The position numbers were made by a program, and so were the translations under genes. From the NCBI GenBank assembly GCA_029884275.1, contig JAOUIC010000123.1, positions 1 to 5,955 of the forward strand: a stretch of DNA of 5,955 nucleotides. Direction: 5' to 3'. The notes under the pieces are model-generated. The model did no database searches and was not told the DNA's origin. It saw nothing but the letters and a program-made list of their open reading frames with translations. This DNA comes from Gemmatimonadota bacterium. GTDB lineage: Bacteria; Gemmatimonadota; Gemmatimonadetes; Gemmatimonadales; GWC2-71-9. Shown one piece after another: positions 1 to 5,955 of the stretch (the stretch's first letter is position 1; every line of letters starts with the position of its first letter).

Positions 1-745
1 GATCAGCTGGACCGCCGTCCGGGAGGGCCCGTCGCCACTCGCCGCGCTGGTGCCCGCCCTGGCGGATCGGGGGCCCGGCCTGATCGCGACCGGCGTCTCC
101 TCCCCCGGCGGAGAACCGATCCTGCTCTTCCGTCCCGTTCCGCTCGAGGCGAAGACCGGCCCGAGTTGGCATGGCTACCGGGTGGGCTACTGGCCCGGGG
201 AGCGCCGCGGCGCGCGGGCAGCCGGCGCTTCCCCGCCTGAAGGCTTTCTGGAGGTCACGCCGGAGAACCGCGACCTGGCGCTCTCCACCAGGTTCCGGGT
301 GCGCGACTTCCTCACCCACGACCAGGCCGCGGTCTGGCCGAAGGTCCTGGTCATCGATCTCGAGCTGCTCGACAAGCTCGAGCTGATCGGGGAGGCCCTC
401 GAGGCGGCGGGGCGGTCATCGGCGGTCCGGGTGATGTCCGGCTTCCGCACGCCGCAGTACAACGCCCTCGGCGTCGGCCCCAAAGGTGGCCGGGCCGGCA
501 ACAGCCGTCACATGTATGGCGACGCCGCCGATATCTTCGTCGATGCCGACGGCAACGGTCGCATGGACGATCTCGACGGCGACCGCCGCGTCACCATCGC
601 CGACGCCCAGTGGCTGGCGCGCGTGGCCGAGCGGGTGGAAGCGGACCATCCTTCCCTGACGGGTGGCATCGGGGTGTACCGCGCCAACACCGTCCACGGG
701 CCATTCGTGCACGTGGACACGCGGGGGACGCGGGCGCGGTGGTAG
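1..745 (+). CDS. M15-like zinc peptidase (D-Ala-D-Ala carboxypeptidase-like), 5' partial
   Basis: The frame is open from base 2 to a TAG at 743-745, so the gene begins before the window; the GTG at 50 is probably an internal valine. Residue numbers here count from that GTG. The C-terminal half has the pattern of M15-type metallopeptidases that act on peptidoglycan stem peptides: a SGFRTPQYN segment (about 130-138), the zinc motif SRHMYGDAAD with H154 and D161, and a closing GPFVHVDTRG in which H221 is the likely third zinc ligand. The section before it (GYRVGYWPGERR, about 43-54, and FLEVTPENRDLALSTRFRVRDF, about 67-88) resembles the lead-in found in exported members. Between the zinc motifs lies an Asp-rich calcium-loop-like stretch (165-185). 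I infer an exported or periplasmic cell-wall enzyme, but the signal peptide would lie outside the window. It is convergent with the efflux operon and probably unrelated to it. The family is fairly sure; the exact substrate is unknown. Confidence 0.85.
   Translation, partial: ISWTAVREGPSPLAALVPALADRGPGLIATGVSSPGGEPILLFRPVPLEAKTGPSWHGYRVGYWPGERRGARAAGASPPEGFLEVTPENRDLALSTRFRVRDFLTHDQAAVWPKVLVIDLELLDKLELIGEALEAAGRSSAVRVMSGFRTPQYNALGVGPKGGRAGNSRHMYGDAADIFVDADGNGRMDDLDGDRRVTIADAQWLARVAERVEADHPSLTGGIGVYRANTVHGPFVHVDTRGTRARW
542..604 (+). other. Two overlapping EF-hand/dockerin-like Ca2+ loops within the peptidase
   Basis: Residues 165-185 of the peptidase (numbered from the GTG at 50) contain two calcium-loop patterns of the D-x-D-x-N/D form. 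The first runs D165, D167, N169, D173, D176. The second runs D174, D176, D178, T182, D185. They overlap by three residues and sit between zinc ligands D161 and H221. Calcium binding is an inference from the spacing of the acidic residues. Because the loops overlap, possibly only one ion is held. Confidence 0.6.
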
Positions 746-778
746 GGGCCGCATACATGCGGCCCCTACACCGCGCCC
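732..778. terminator. Long inverted repeat between convergent genes; probable bidirectional terminator or REP-like palindrome
   Basis: Bases 732-740 pair with 770-778 and bases 742-753 pair with 758-769, all perfectly complementary, with one unpaired G at 741 and a TACA loop at 754-757. This gives 21 GC-rich base pairs. The left arm includes the last codons and the TAG of the peptidase gene; the right arm ends one base before the stop codon of the pump gene. The position between convergent genes fits a terminator for both strands. Neither side is followed by a T-run, so it is not a textbook intrinsic terminator. It could instead be a repetitive extragenic palindrome that blocks 3' exonuclease or read-through. 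Confidence 0.75.
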
Positions 779-784
779 CTACAC
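742..784. repeat. Three copies of the octamer GTAGGGGC / GCCCCTAC
   Basis: GTAGGGGC occurs at 742-749, and its reverse complement GCCCCTAC at 762-769 and 775-782. The last two are part of a longer direct repeat, GCCCCTACAC, at 762-771 and 775-784, with a 13-base period. The first copy contains the TAG of the peptidase gene and the third contains the TAG (reverse strand) of the pump gene. The first two copies also form part of the hairpin stem. Confidence 0.8.
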
Positions 785-3700
785 GCCCCGCCGTAATTCC
801 CATTCCCGCCACAACGAATACACCGCCGGAATCACCACCAGCGTGAGGATGGTCGAGCTGACCATCCCTCCTACCATCGGCGCGGCGATCCGCTTCATCA
901 CGCTCGCCCCGGCACCGCTCCCCCAGAGAATCGGCAGCAGCCCCGCCATGATCGCCGTGACGGTCATCATCTTGGGGCGGACCCGCTCCGCGGCGCCTTC
1001 CATGATGGCGTCGTTCAGCGCCTGCAATGAGCCGCCGTCCTTCCGGCGCGCCGCCCACGCCTGGTCGAGGTAGATCAGCATCACCACGCCGGTCTCCGCC
1101 GCCACACCCGCCAGCGCGATGAACCCGATCGCCACCGCCACCGACCAGTTGTAATCCAGCAGGTGCAGGAACCAGATGCCGCCCACCACCGAGAACGGCA
1201 GCGAGAGCAGCACGATCGAGGTCTCCGCCAGGCTGCGGAAGTTAAGGTAGAGGAGCAGGATGATGATGCCGAGCGTCGCTGGCACCACCAGCCGAAGCCG
1301 CTGACCGGCCCGCTCCATGTATTCGTACTGGCCGCTCCAGGTCATGGTGTAGCCCGGCGGCAGGCTCACCATGCTGTTCACCATGCGGCGCGCCTCGGCG
1401 ACGTAACTGCCGATGTCCCGGCCCGCCACGTCGACGTAAACCCAGGCAGTCGGGATTGCCCCTTCGGTCCGGACCACCATCGGCCCGGCGACTTCCCGGA
1501 CCGTCGCCACCTGGCCCAGCGGTACATAGGCCGCGCCGGCGGGTAAAGCCGGCCCGCCGCCCCCCATCCCCATCCCGCCGTTGGCCGGACCTGCCGCGGT
1601 GCCGCCGTGGGCCGTGGGAATCAGCACGTCGAGCAGGTGCTCCGGGTTGTCGCGCAGCTCGTGCGGATACCGGACCCGGACGTCGTAGCGCTCACGGCCC
1701 TCGACCGTCTGTGTGACTGTCATGCCGCCGATCGCGGTGGCGATCACCGCCTGCACGTCGCCCACGTTGAGCCCGTGCCTCGCTGCGGCGGCGCGATCAA
1801 TGACGATGTCGAGATAGTACCCCGACTCGGCCCGCTCGGCGAAGACGCTCCTCGTGCCCGGCACCATGCGGAGCGCGTCCTCGACCTCGCGGCCGAGATG
1901 CTCGAGCTCGCCCAGGTCGGGCCCGAAGATCTTGACCCCGACCGGCGTGCGGATGCCCGTGGCCAGCATGTCGATACGGCCCTTGATCGGCATGGTCCAG
2001 GCATTGGTGACGCCCGGGAGCCGCACCGCGGAGTCCATCGCGGCGGTGAGGCGCTCGGGCGTCATCCCCGGACGCCACTCGGATTCGGGCTTGAGTGTGA
2101 TGGTGGTCTCGAACATGTCGAGCCCGGCGGGGTCGGTGGCCGTCTCGGCGCGCCCCGCCTTGCCCCACACCGTGGCCACCTCGGGGAACTGCTTCAGCAC
2201 CTGGTCCTGGATGCGGAGCACCTCGCGGGCGCGCGCCACGCTGGCGCCCGGCAGCGTGGTGGGCATGAAGAGGATGGTCCCCTCGTCGAGCGGCGGCATG
2301 AACTCGCTGCCCAGCCGGCGCCACGGAATCCAGGTCAGCACCAGCACGGCCACCGCCGCCGCGAGGACCAGCCCTCGGTTGGCGAGGACGAAGCGGATCA
2401 CGGGCTGGTAGAGCCGGATGAGCAACCGGTTCACCGGGTTGGCCCGTTCCCGGACGATCCGGCCCCGGATGAACAGTCCCATGGTGGCGGGCACCAGGGT
2501 GACCGAGAGCAGGCTCGCCGCCGCCATCGCGAAGGTCTTGGTGAAGGCGAGCGGCTTGAACAGCCGGCCCTCCTGGCCTTCGAGCGCGAACACCGGCAGG
2601 AACGACACCGTGATGATGAGGAGCGAGAAGAACAGCGCCGGCCCCACCTCCTGGGCCGCCTTGATCACCAGCGACCAGCGTTCCTCGGCCGTGAGGCGGC
2701 TGGTGTCGAAGGTGGCGCCGCCGCCGTCGCCGCGGCTGGCCAGGGCGTGCTCGAGATGCTTGTGCAGGTTCTCGATCATCACGATCGCGGCGTCGATCAT
2801 GGCCCCGATGGCGATCGCGATGCCGCCCAGCGACATGATGTCGGCACTGATCCCGAGGGCGTGCATCGCCACGAAGGCGAGCAGGATGCCGACCGGAAGG
2901 GTGAGGATCGCGACCAGCGCCGAGCGGGCGTGCACCAGGAACAGCACACAGACCAGCGCGACGATGAGGCTCTCCTCCAGCAGCTTCCCCTTGAGCGTGG
3001 CGATGGCCCGGAGGATGAGGTCGCTCCGGTCGTACACCGGGCGGATGACGACGCCCGGCGGGAGTCCGCTCTCGATGTCCGCCAGCTTCTGCTTGATGGC
3101 GGTGATGGTGGTGAGCGCGTTCTCCCCGAAGCGCATCACCACGATGCCGCCGACCGCGTCACCCCGGCCGTCGAGGTCGGCGATGCCGCGCCGGACCGCC
3201 GGCCCGACGGTGACGTTGCCCAGTTCGGCGATGCGGATCGGGGTGCCGGCCGAGGTCGCGCCGACCACGACCTGCTCGATGTCCCCGATGCTCTTGAGGT
3301 AGCCCAGCCCGCGGACCATGTGCTCCCGCTCGGACAGCTCGACCACCATCGCGCCGACGTCGGAGTTGGCGTTCTGGATCGCGCCCATGACGCGGGTGAT
3401 GGGAATGCCGTAGGCCTGCAGCCGGGCGGGGTCGAGGTCGACCTGGTACTGTTTTTCGAACCCGCCGATCGAGGCCACCTCCGCCACCCCCGGCACCGCG
3501 GTCAGGGCATACCGCAGGTACCAGTCCTGCACGCCGCGGAGCTGGGCCAGGTCCATCCGGCCGGTGGTGTCCTCGATGGCATACTGGAACACCCAGCCGA
3601 GCCCGGTGGCATCGGGGCCCAGCGTGGGCGAGACGGCAGCGGGGAGTTTCCCCTTGATGCCGTTCAGGTACTCGAGCACCCGGCTGCGGGCCCAGTAGAG

Positions 3701-4006
3701 GTCGGTGCCGTCCTCGAAGATGACGTAGACGAACGACACGCCGAAGAACGAGTATCCCCGCACCGTGCGCGCCCCCGGCACCTTGAGCATCTCGGCGGCG
3801 ATGGGATAGGTGACCTGGTCCTCGATGATGCGCGGCGCCTGCTCGCCGAAGTCCGCCTGGACGATGACCTGCACGTCGCTCAGGTCGGGCAGCGCCTCCA
3901 GCGGCGTGCGGCTGATGGCGACCACCCCCGCGGCGATGGCGGCCACGGTCGCGAGCAGGACCAGCAGCCGGTTCCGCGCCGACCACGCGATGATCCACGC
4001 CAGCAT
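779..4006 (-). CDS. cusA: CusA-type RND heavy-metal (Cu(I)/Ag(I)) efflux pump
   Basis: This 1075-residue inner-membrane proton antiporter exports monovalent copper or silver through a CBA complex. The N-terminus (MLAWIIAWSARNRLL, then a first membrane helix to about 31 and TPLEALPDLSDVQV) is typical of heavy-metal RND pumps. Two large periplasmic parts (about 35-340 and 565-905) alternate with membrane helix bundles (about 340-560 and 905-1062). TM4 has GGIAIAIGAMIDAAIVMIEN with D405. E971 (AGVAAETGVVM) and K1012 (RVRPKMMTV) match the E. coli proton-relay residues E939 and K984. M581, M631 and M680 match the E. coli metal-site methionines M573, M623 and M672 with identical spacing of 50 and 49, which favours Cu/Ag over Zn/Co/Cd. 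It is 28 residues longer than the E. coli protein, mostly due to a Gly/Met-rich loop near 799-827. The ATG is 2 bases after the adaptor stop codon, with G-rich sequence upstream, which supports this start. Confidence 0.96.
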   Translation of the reverse strand: MLAWIIAWSARNRLLVLLATVAAIAAGVVAISRTPLEALPDLSDVQVIVQADFGEQAPRIIEDQVTYPIAAEMLKVPGARTVRGYSFFGVSFVYVIFEDGTDLYWARSRVLEYLNGIKGKLPAAVSPTLGPDATGLGWVFQYAIEDTTGRMDLAQLRGVQDWYLRYALTAVPGVAEVASIGGFEKQYQVDLDPARLQAYGIPITRVMGAIQNANSDVGAMVVELSEREHMVRGLGYLKSIGDIEQVVVGATSAGTPIRIAELGNVTVGPAVRRGIADLDGRGDAVGGIVVMRFGENALTTITAIKQKLADIESGLPPGVVIRPVYDRSDLILRAIATLKGKLLEESLIVALVCVLFLVHARSALVAILTLPVGILLAFVAMHALGISADIMSLGGIAIAIGAMIDAAIVMIENLHKHLEHALASRGDGGGATFDTSRLTAEERWSLVIKAAQEVGPALFFSLLIITVSFLPVFALEGQEGRLFKPLAFTKTFAMAAASLLSVTLVPATMGLFIRGRIVRERANPVNRLLIRLYQPVIRFVLANRGLVLAAAVAVLVLTWIPWRRLGSEFMPPLDEGTILFMPTTLPGASVARAREVLRIQDQVLKQFPEVATVWGKAGRAETATDPAGLDMFETTITLKPESEWRPGMTPERLTAAMDSAVRLPGVTNAWTMPIKGRIDMLATGIRTPVGVKIFGPDLGELEHLGREVEDALRMVPGTRSVFAERAESGYYLDIVIDRAAAARHGLNVGDVQAVIATAIGGMTVTQTVEGRERYDVRVRYPHELRDNPEHLLDVLIPTAHGGTAAGPANGGMGMGGGGPALPAGAAYVPLGQVATVREVAGPMVVRTEGAIPTAWVYVDVAGRDIGSYVAEARRMVNSMVSLPPGYTMTWSGQYEYMERAGQRLRLVVPATLGIIILLLYLNFRSLAETSIVLLSLPFSVVGGIWFLHLLDYNWSVAVAIGFIALAGVAAETGVVMLIYLDQAWAARRKDGGSLQALNDAIMEGAAERVRPKMMTVTAIMAGLLPILWGSGAGASVMKRIAAPMVGGMVSSTILTLVVIPAVYSLWREWELRRGV
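1526..1612 (-). other. Gly/Met-rich insertion in the pump's second periplasmic region
   Basis: Pump residues about 799-827 separate IPTA from the conserved VPLGQVATV strand. E. coli CusA has about four residues at this place, so roughly 25 are extra. The stretch is rich in Gly, Ala and Pro and includes HGG (800-802) and GGMGMGGGG (810-818), with M812 and M814. Consistently, the distance from M680 to E971 is 24 residues longer than the corresponding E. coli distance. It is probably a flexible surface loop; metal binding is speculative. Confidence 0.7.
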
Positions 4007-4008
4007 GG

Positions 4009-5256
4009 TCAGTTCCCCCCGTGCTTGTGCTCCGGGGAGGCGCTGTCCGCCCGCGCCGGCGCCGTCAGGTCCATCCCCGGCATGTCGCCCATCCCGCCGA
4101 ACAGCGACCCGAGGTTGGACTCGGCGTCGACCAGGAAGGTGGCCGAGGCCACCACCATGTCACCGGCGGCGAGCCCGCGGCGGACCTCCACCCGGTCCTC
4201 GGTCTGCGCGCCCAGCACGATGTCCACCGGGGTGAACCGGCCGTCGGCGCTCCGCACGAAGACGAGACTCCGCTCCCCGGTGGAGAGCACCGCCGATCTG
4301 GGAATGCTGAGCACCGGCCCGGTGGCCGCGGCGGAAAACCTGAGCGTCGCGAACATCCCCGGTTTGAGCGTGAGCCCCGGGTTTGGCAGCGCCACTCGCA
4401 CCCGGCCGGTGCGGGTCTCGGGGCTCAGGGTGGGCGAGACGTAGGTGATGGGTCCGGTGCGGATCACTCCCGGCAGCGCCTGCAGGTCGACCTGCACCTG
4501 CTGGCCCATCCGCACCGCGGCGAGGTCCTGCTCGAAGACCTCGCCCTCGATCCAGACCATGGCGAGGTCGGCGATGCGGTAGAGCGCGTCGCCCTCCATG
4601 ATGCGCTGTCCGTTCAGCACGTTCTTCTCGAGAATCACGCCGCTCGCCGGCGCATACAGCACCACCGACCGGAGCGAGGCGCCGTGCTCCTCGACCTGCC
4701 CGATCTGCGCGGGGGTGATGTTCCAGGACGTGAGTCGATCACGGGCGGCTCGAACCAGGCGTGTCGCCGAGGCTCGCGACTCCTCCGAGCCCTCCGCGAT
4801 GTTCTCGGCGAGCCGGGTCGCGACCTTGAGCTCCTCGGCCGTCGCCGCCACCATCGGGGAGTACAGCTCGAGCAGCGGCTCACCAGCACGGATCGCCTGC
4901 CCCGTGAAGTTGGCGTACAGCTTTTCGACGAAACCATCCACCCTGGTGCTGACCGTCACGACGCGGGTCTCGTCGTACGTGACCTGGGCGACGATGCGGA
5001 TGGTACGGGCGAGGGGAGCGACGGTGACCGGCGCGAAGGTGACGCCGATGCGCTGCTGGTCACGCTCGCTGAGCCAGACCGGCCGGGCGCTGTCGCCGGC
5101 AGGCGCGGCGCCATGCTGGTGACCCTGCGGCTCCGAAGTCGCGGTCGGCTCACCCCGGGTGAAGTACCAGGCGGTGGCGACCGCCGCGACGACCAGTCCG
5201 GCGGAGCCGACGAGGGAGAACAGTCGCCGGGACGACGTGGTGGGGGCGGCGGTCAT
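4009..5256 (-). CDS. cusB: CusB-type periplasmic adaptor of RND metal efflux pump
   Basis: This 415-residue membrane-fusion protein links the inner-membrane pump to the outer-membrane channel and, in CusB, also takes part in metal hand-over. A basic N-terminus (RR at 10-11) is followed by a hydrophobic segment (about 13-32) acting as membrane anchor or uncleaved signal. The barrel-sandwich domain is split: TVSTRVDGFVEKLY through GEPLLELYSP (101-134) and LYAPASGVILEK through GDALYRIAD (200-230). Between them is a helical hairpin (about 135-190). A beta-barrel follows (about 231-308), then a membrane-proximal domain (about 313-380) ending in FLVDAESNL, typical of CusB relatives. H46 and H48 lie in the N-terminal linker. 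The tail has M389, M392 and M395 plus H410 and H412. The ATG overlaps the TGA of the upstream gene by 4 bases (ATGA), and GGAG lies 7 bases upstream, fixing the start. The substrate is inferred from the adjacent pump. Confidence 0.93.
   Translation of the reverse strand: MTAAPTTSSRRLFSLVGSAGLVVAAVATAWYFTRGEPTATSEPQGHQHGAAPAGDSARPVWLSERDQQRIGVTFAPVTVAPLARTIRIVAQVTYDETRVVTVSTRVDGFVEKLYANFTGQAIRAGEPLLELYSPMVAATAEELKVATRLAENIAEGSEESRASATRLVRAARDRLTSWNITPAQIGQVEEHGASLRSVVLYAPASGVILEKNVLNGQRIMEGDALYRIADLAMVWIEGEVFEQDLAAVRMGQQVQVDLQALPGVIRTGPITYVSPTLSPETRTGRVRVALPNPGLTLKPGMFATLRFSAAATGPVLSIPRSAVLSTGERSLVFVRSADGRFTPVDIVLGAQTEDRVEVRRGLAAGDMVVASATFLVDAESNLGSLFGGMGDMPGMDLTAPARADSASPEHKHGGN
4015..4020 (-). 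promoter_or_regulatory. Probable ribosome binding site of the pump gene
   Basis: A run of six G on the - strand lies 8 bases before the pump ATG, inside the last codons of the adaptor gene (His-Gly-Gly-Asn, then TGA). It is a weak match to the anti-Shine-Dalgarno. With the adaptor stop only 2 bases from the pump start, re-initiation by terminating ribosomes is likely the main route. Confidence 0.5.
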
Positions 5257-5955
5257 GGCAGGTCTCCGGTATCGGGTGCGGCGGACGCGGCGTCCACCAG
5301 CGTGGTCCCGGTCAGCATTTCGAGTTCGGCGAGGGTGCGGCCGGTGGCGGCCTGGGCGCGAATCAGGTCGACGCGCACCCGCAGGACCGTCATGCGCGCG
5401 TCGAGGAGCGACATGAACGGCGCCAGCCCGCTCCGGTAGCCTGCGTCGGCGGAGGCGGCACTCGCCTCGGACTGCGGCAGCAGCGTGGTGCGGTAGAGCT
5501 CGGTCAGGCGACCGTACCGGACGAGGTCCGCATGCAGCTCGCCGATCCGGGCGCGGGTGGCTGCGCCCATCTCGGCCAGGTCGGCGGTGTACATGGCGGC
5601 CATCGCCCGGGCCTCGGCGGCCATCTGCTTCTGGTTACTGCCCGCGGTGATGGGGAGGGTGAAGCCGAACATCAGGCTCATCATCCGCTCGGTCTCGCCA
5701 TCCATCGGACGCTGGCCGTAGATCACGCCCAAGGTCAGGTCGGGCCAGATCTCACGGCCGATCTGCTGGGCGGTGGCATCCGCTGCCGAGACCCGGGCCC
5801 GGCCCGCCTCGAGCATCGGACGGCGCTCGAGCGCCAGCCGCTCGAGGGAATCGCGCGTTGGCAGCGCAGCCGGCACCCTGGGCAGCACCGGGTCAGGGAG
5901 CGAATCGGCGGGGAGCACCAGCATCGCGGCGAGGCGGGCCTTCATGCTCTCGCGC
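5253..5955 (-). CDS. TolC/CusC-type outer-membrane efflux channel, 5' partial
   Basis: The frame stays open to the right edge, so the ATG at 5945-5943 is probably internal and the window holds only the C-terminal half; numbering here starts at that ATG. It matches the second repeat of the outer-membrane efflux protein family. A helix start LERLALERRPMLEAGRARVSAADA (about 34-57) leads to a first beta-strand region IWPDLTLGVIYG (66-77) and a second, LMFGFTLPI (91-99). Next come the long coiled-coil helices (about 105-157) and the closing segment GYRSGLAPFMSLLDARMTVLRVRVDLIRAQ to LEMLTG (169-213). Such trimers form the outer-membrane barrel and periplasmic tunnel to which the adaptor docks. The middle part is unusually rich in methionine. 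Its gene ends in a 4-base overlap with the adaptor gene, so it is co-transcribed with the pump. Whether it has a lipoprotein signal like CusC cannot be seen. Confidence 0.9.
   Translation of the reverse strand, partial: RESMKARLAAMLVLPADSLPDPVLPRVPAALPTRDSLERLALERRPMLEAGRARVSAADATAQQIGREIWPDLTLGVIYGQRPMDGETERMMSLMFGFTLPITAGSNQKQMAAEARAMAAMYTADLAEMGAATRARIGELHADLVRYGRLTELYRTTLLPQSEASAASADAGYRSGLAPFMSLLDARMTVLRVRVDLIRAQAATGRTLAELEMLTGTTLVDAASAAPDTGDLP
5264..5267 (-). promoter_or_regulatory. Ribosome binding site of the adaptor gene
   Basis: GGAG on the - strand stands 7 bases before the ATG at 5256-5254, within the last codons of the outer-membrane factor gene. It supports the ATG that overlaps the upstream TGA. 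Confidence 0.65.

Noticed and set aside
50..52. GTG as the true start of the peptidase gene
   Set aside because: The same frame is open to the left edge with plausible coding sequence before the GTG, and the protein would then lack a signal peptide expected for this type of enzyme.
591..1058. A - strand open frame crossing the hairpin and both gene ends
   Set aside because: It runs through the ends of two well-supported convergent genes and has Arg/Gly-rich, domain-free translation.
1607..4444. A 945-codon open frame on the + strand, antisense to the pump and adaptor genes
   Set aside because: Within the pump gene its codon boundaries coincide with the real codons, so a stop would need sense codons CTA, TTA or TCA, which are rare in such GC-rich genes. 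Its translation is a low-complexity His/Arg/Asp-rich string with no recognisable domain, while the opposite strand encodes an almost complete match to CusA.
5206..5229. Twin-arginine export signal in the adaptor (SRRLFSL near residues 9-15)
   Set aside because: It resembles a Tat motif, but adaptors of this family are inner-membrane anchored or Sec-exported, and an Arg pair before a hydrophobic helix is common by topology alone.
4021..5439. A 472-codon open frame on the + strand, antisense to the adaptor gene
   Set aside because: Same cause: codon-aligned shadow of a GC-rich gene, with Arg/Gly/His-rich translation and no family resemblance.
5943..5945. ATG as the true start of the outer-membrane factor
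   Set aside because: The frame continues to the right edge, and a 230-residue protein would lack the whole first half of the family fold.
1..5955. tRNA, rRNA, CRISPR array or insertion sequence
   Set aside because: Nothing resembling such elements was seen; nearly every base is in one of the four protein genes or the short hairpin region.

Overview
The window is uniformly GC-rich DNA with dense coding and very short gaps, from a Gram-negative bacterium: it encodes three parts of an envelope-spanning RND efflux pump, including an outer-membrane channel. The lineage cannot be fixed from this sequence. A GC-rich environmental group such as Gemmatimonadota would fit the composition and the type of M15-like peptidase, but this is a weak inference.

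Layout. Positions 1 to 745 on the + strand hold the 3' part of a zinc peptidase gene of the M15 / D-Ala-D-Ala carboxypeptidase-like kind; its start lies before the window. A 33-base gap follows. It is filled by a long inverted repeat (732-778) that begins inside the last codons of the peptidase gene and stops directly against the stop codon of the convergent efflux operon. From the right edge to 779, on the - strand, runs a tightly packed operon in transcription order: the C-terminal half of a TolC/CusC-type outer-membrane factor (entering from beyond the right edge), a CusB-type periplasmic adaptor, and a CusA-type RND pump. The first two genes share a 4-base ATGA overlap, and the adaptor stop and pump start are 2 bases apart, so translational coupling is likely.

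How the genes work together. The pump carries the three methionines that form the Cu(I)/Ag(I) relay in E. coli CusA (here M581, M631, M680) with the same spacing, and the transmembrane Asp/Glu/Lys residues used for proton coupling. Together with the methionine- and histidine-rich stretches in the adaptor and outer-membrane factor, this points to copper or silver export from periplasm and cytoplasm to the outside, rather than Zn/Co/Cd export. No CusF-like chaperone, sensor kinase or metal regulator gene is inside the window, and no promoter for the operon is visible because its start is beyond the right edge.

I see no new system. The points worth a second look are modest: a shared GTAGGGGC repeat that supplies the stop codons of both convergent genes, a Gly/Met-rich insertion in the pump, displaced metal-binding residues in the adaptor, a Met-rich stretch in the outer-membrane factor, and overlapping EF-hand-like loops inside the peptidase.
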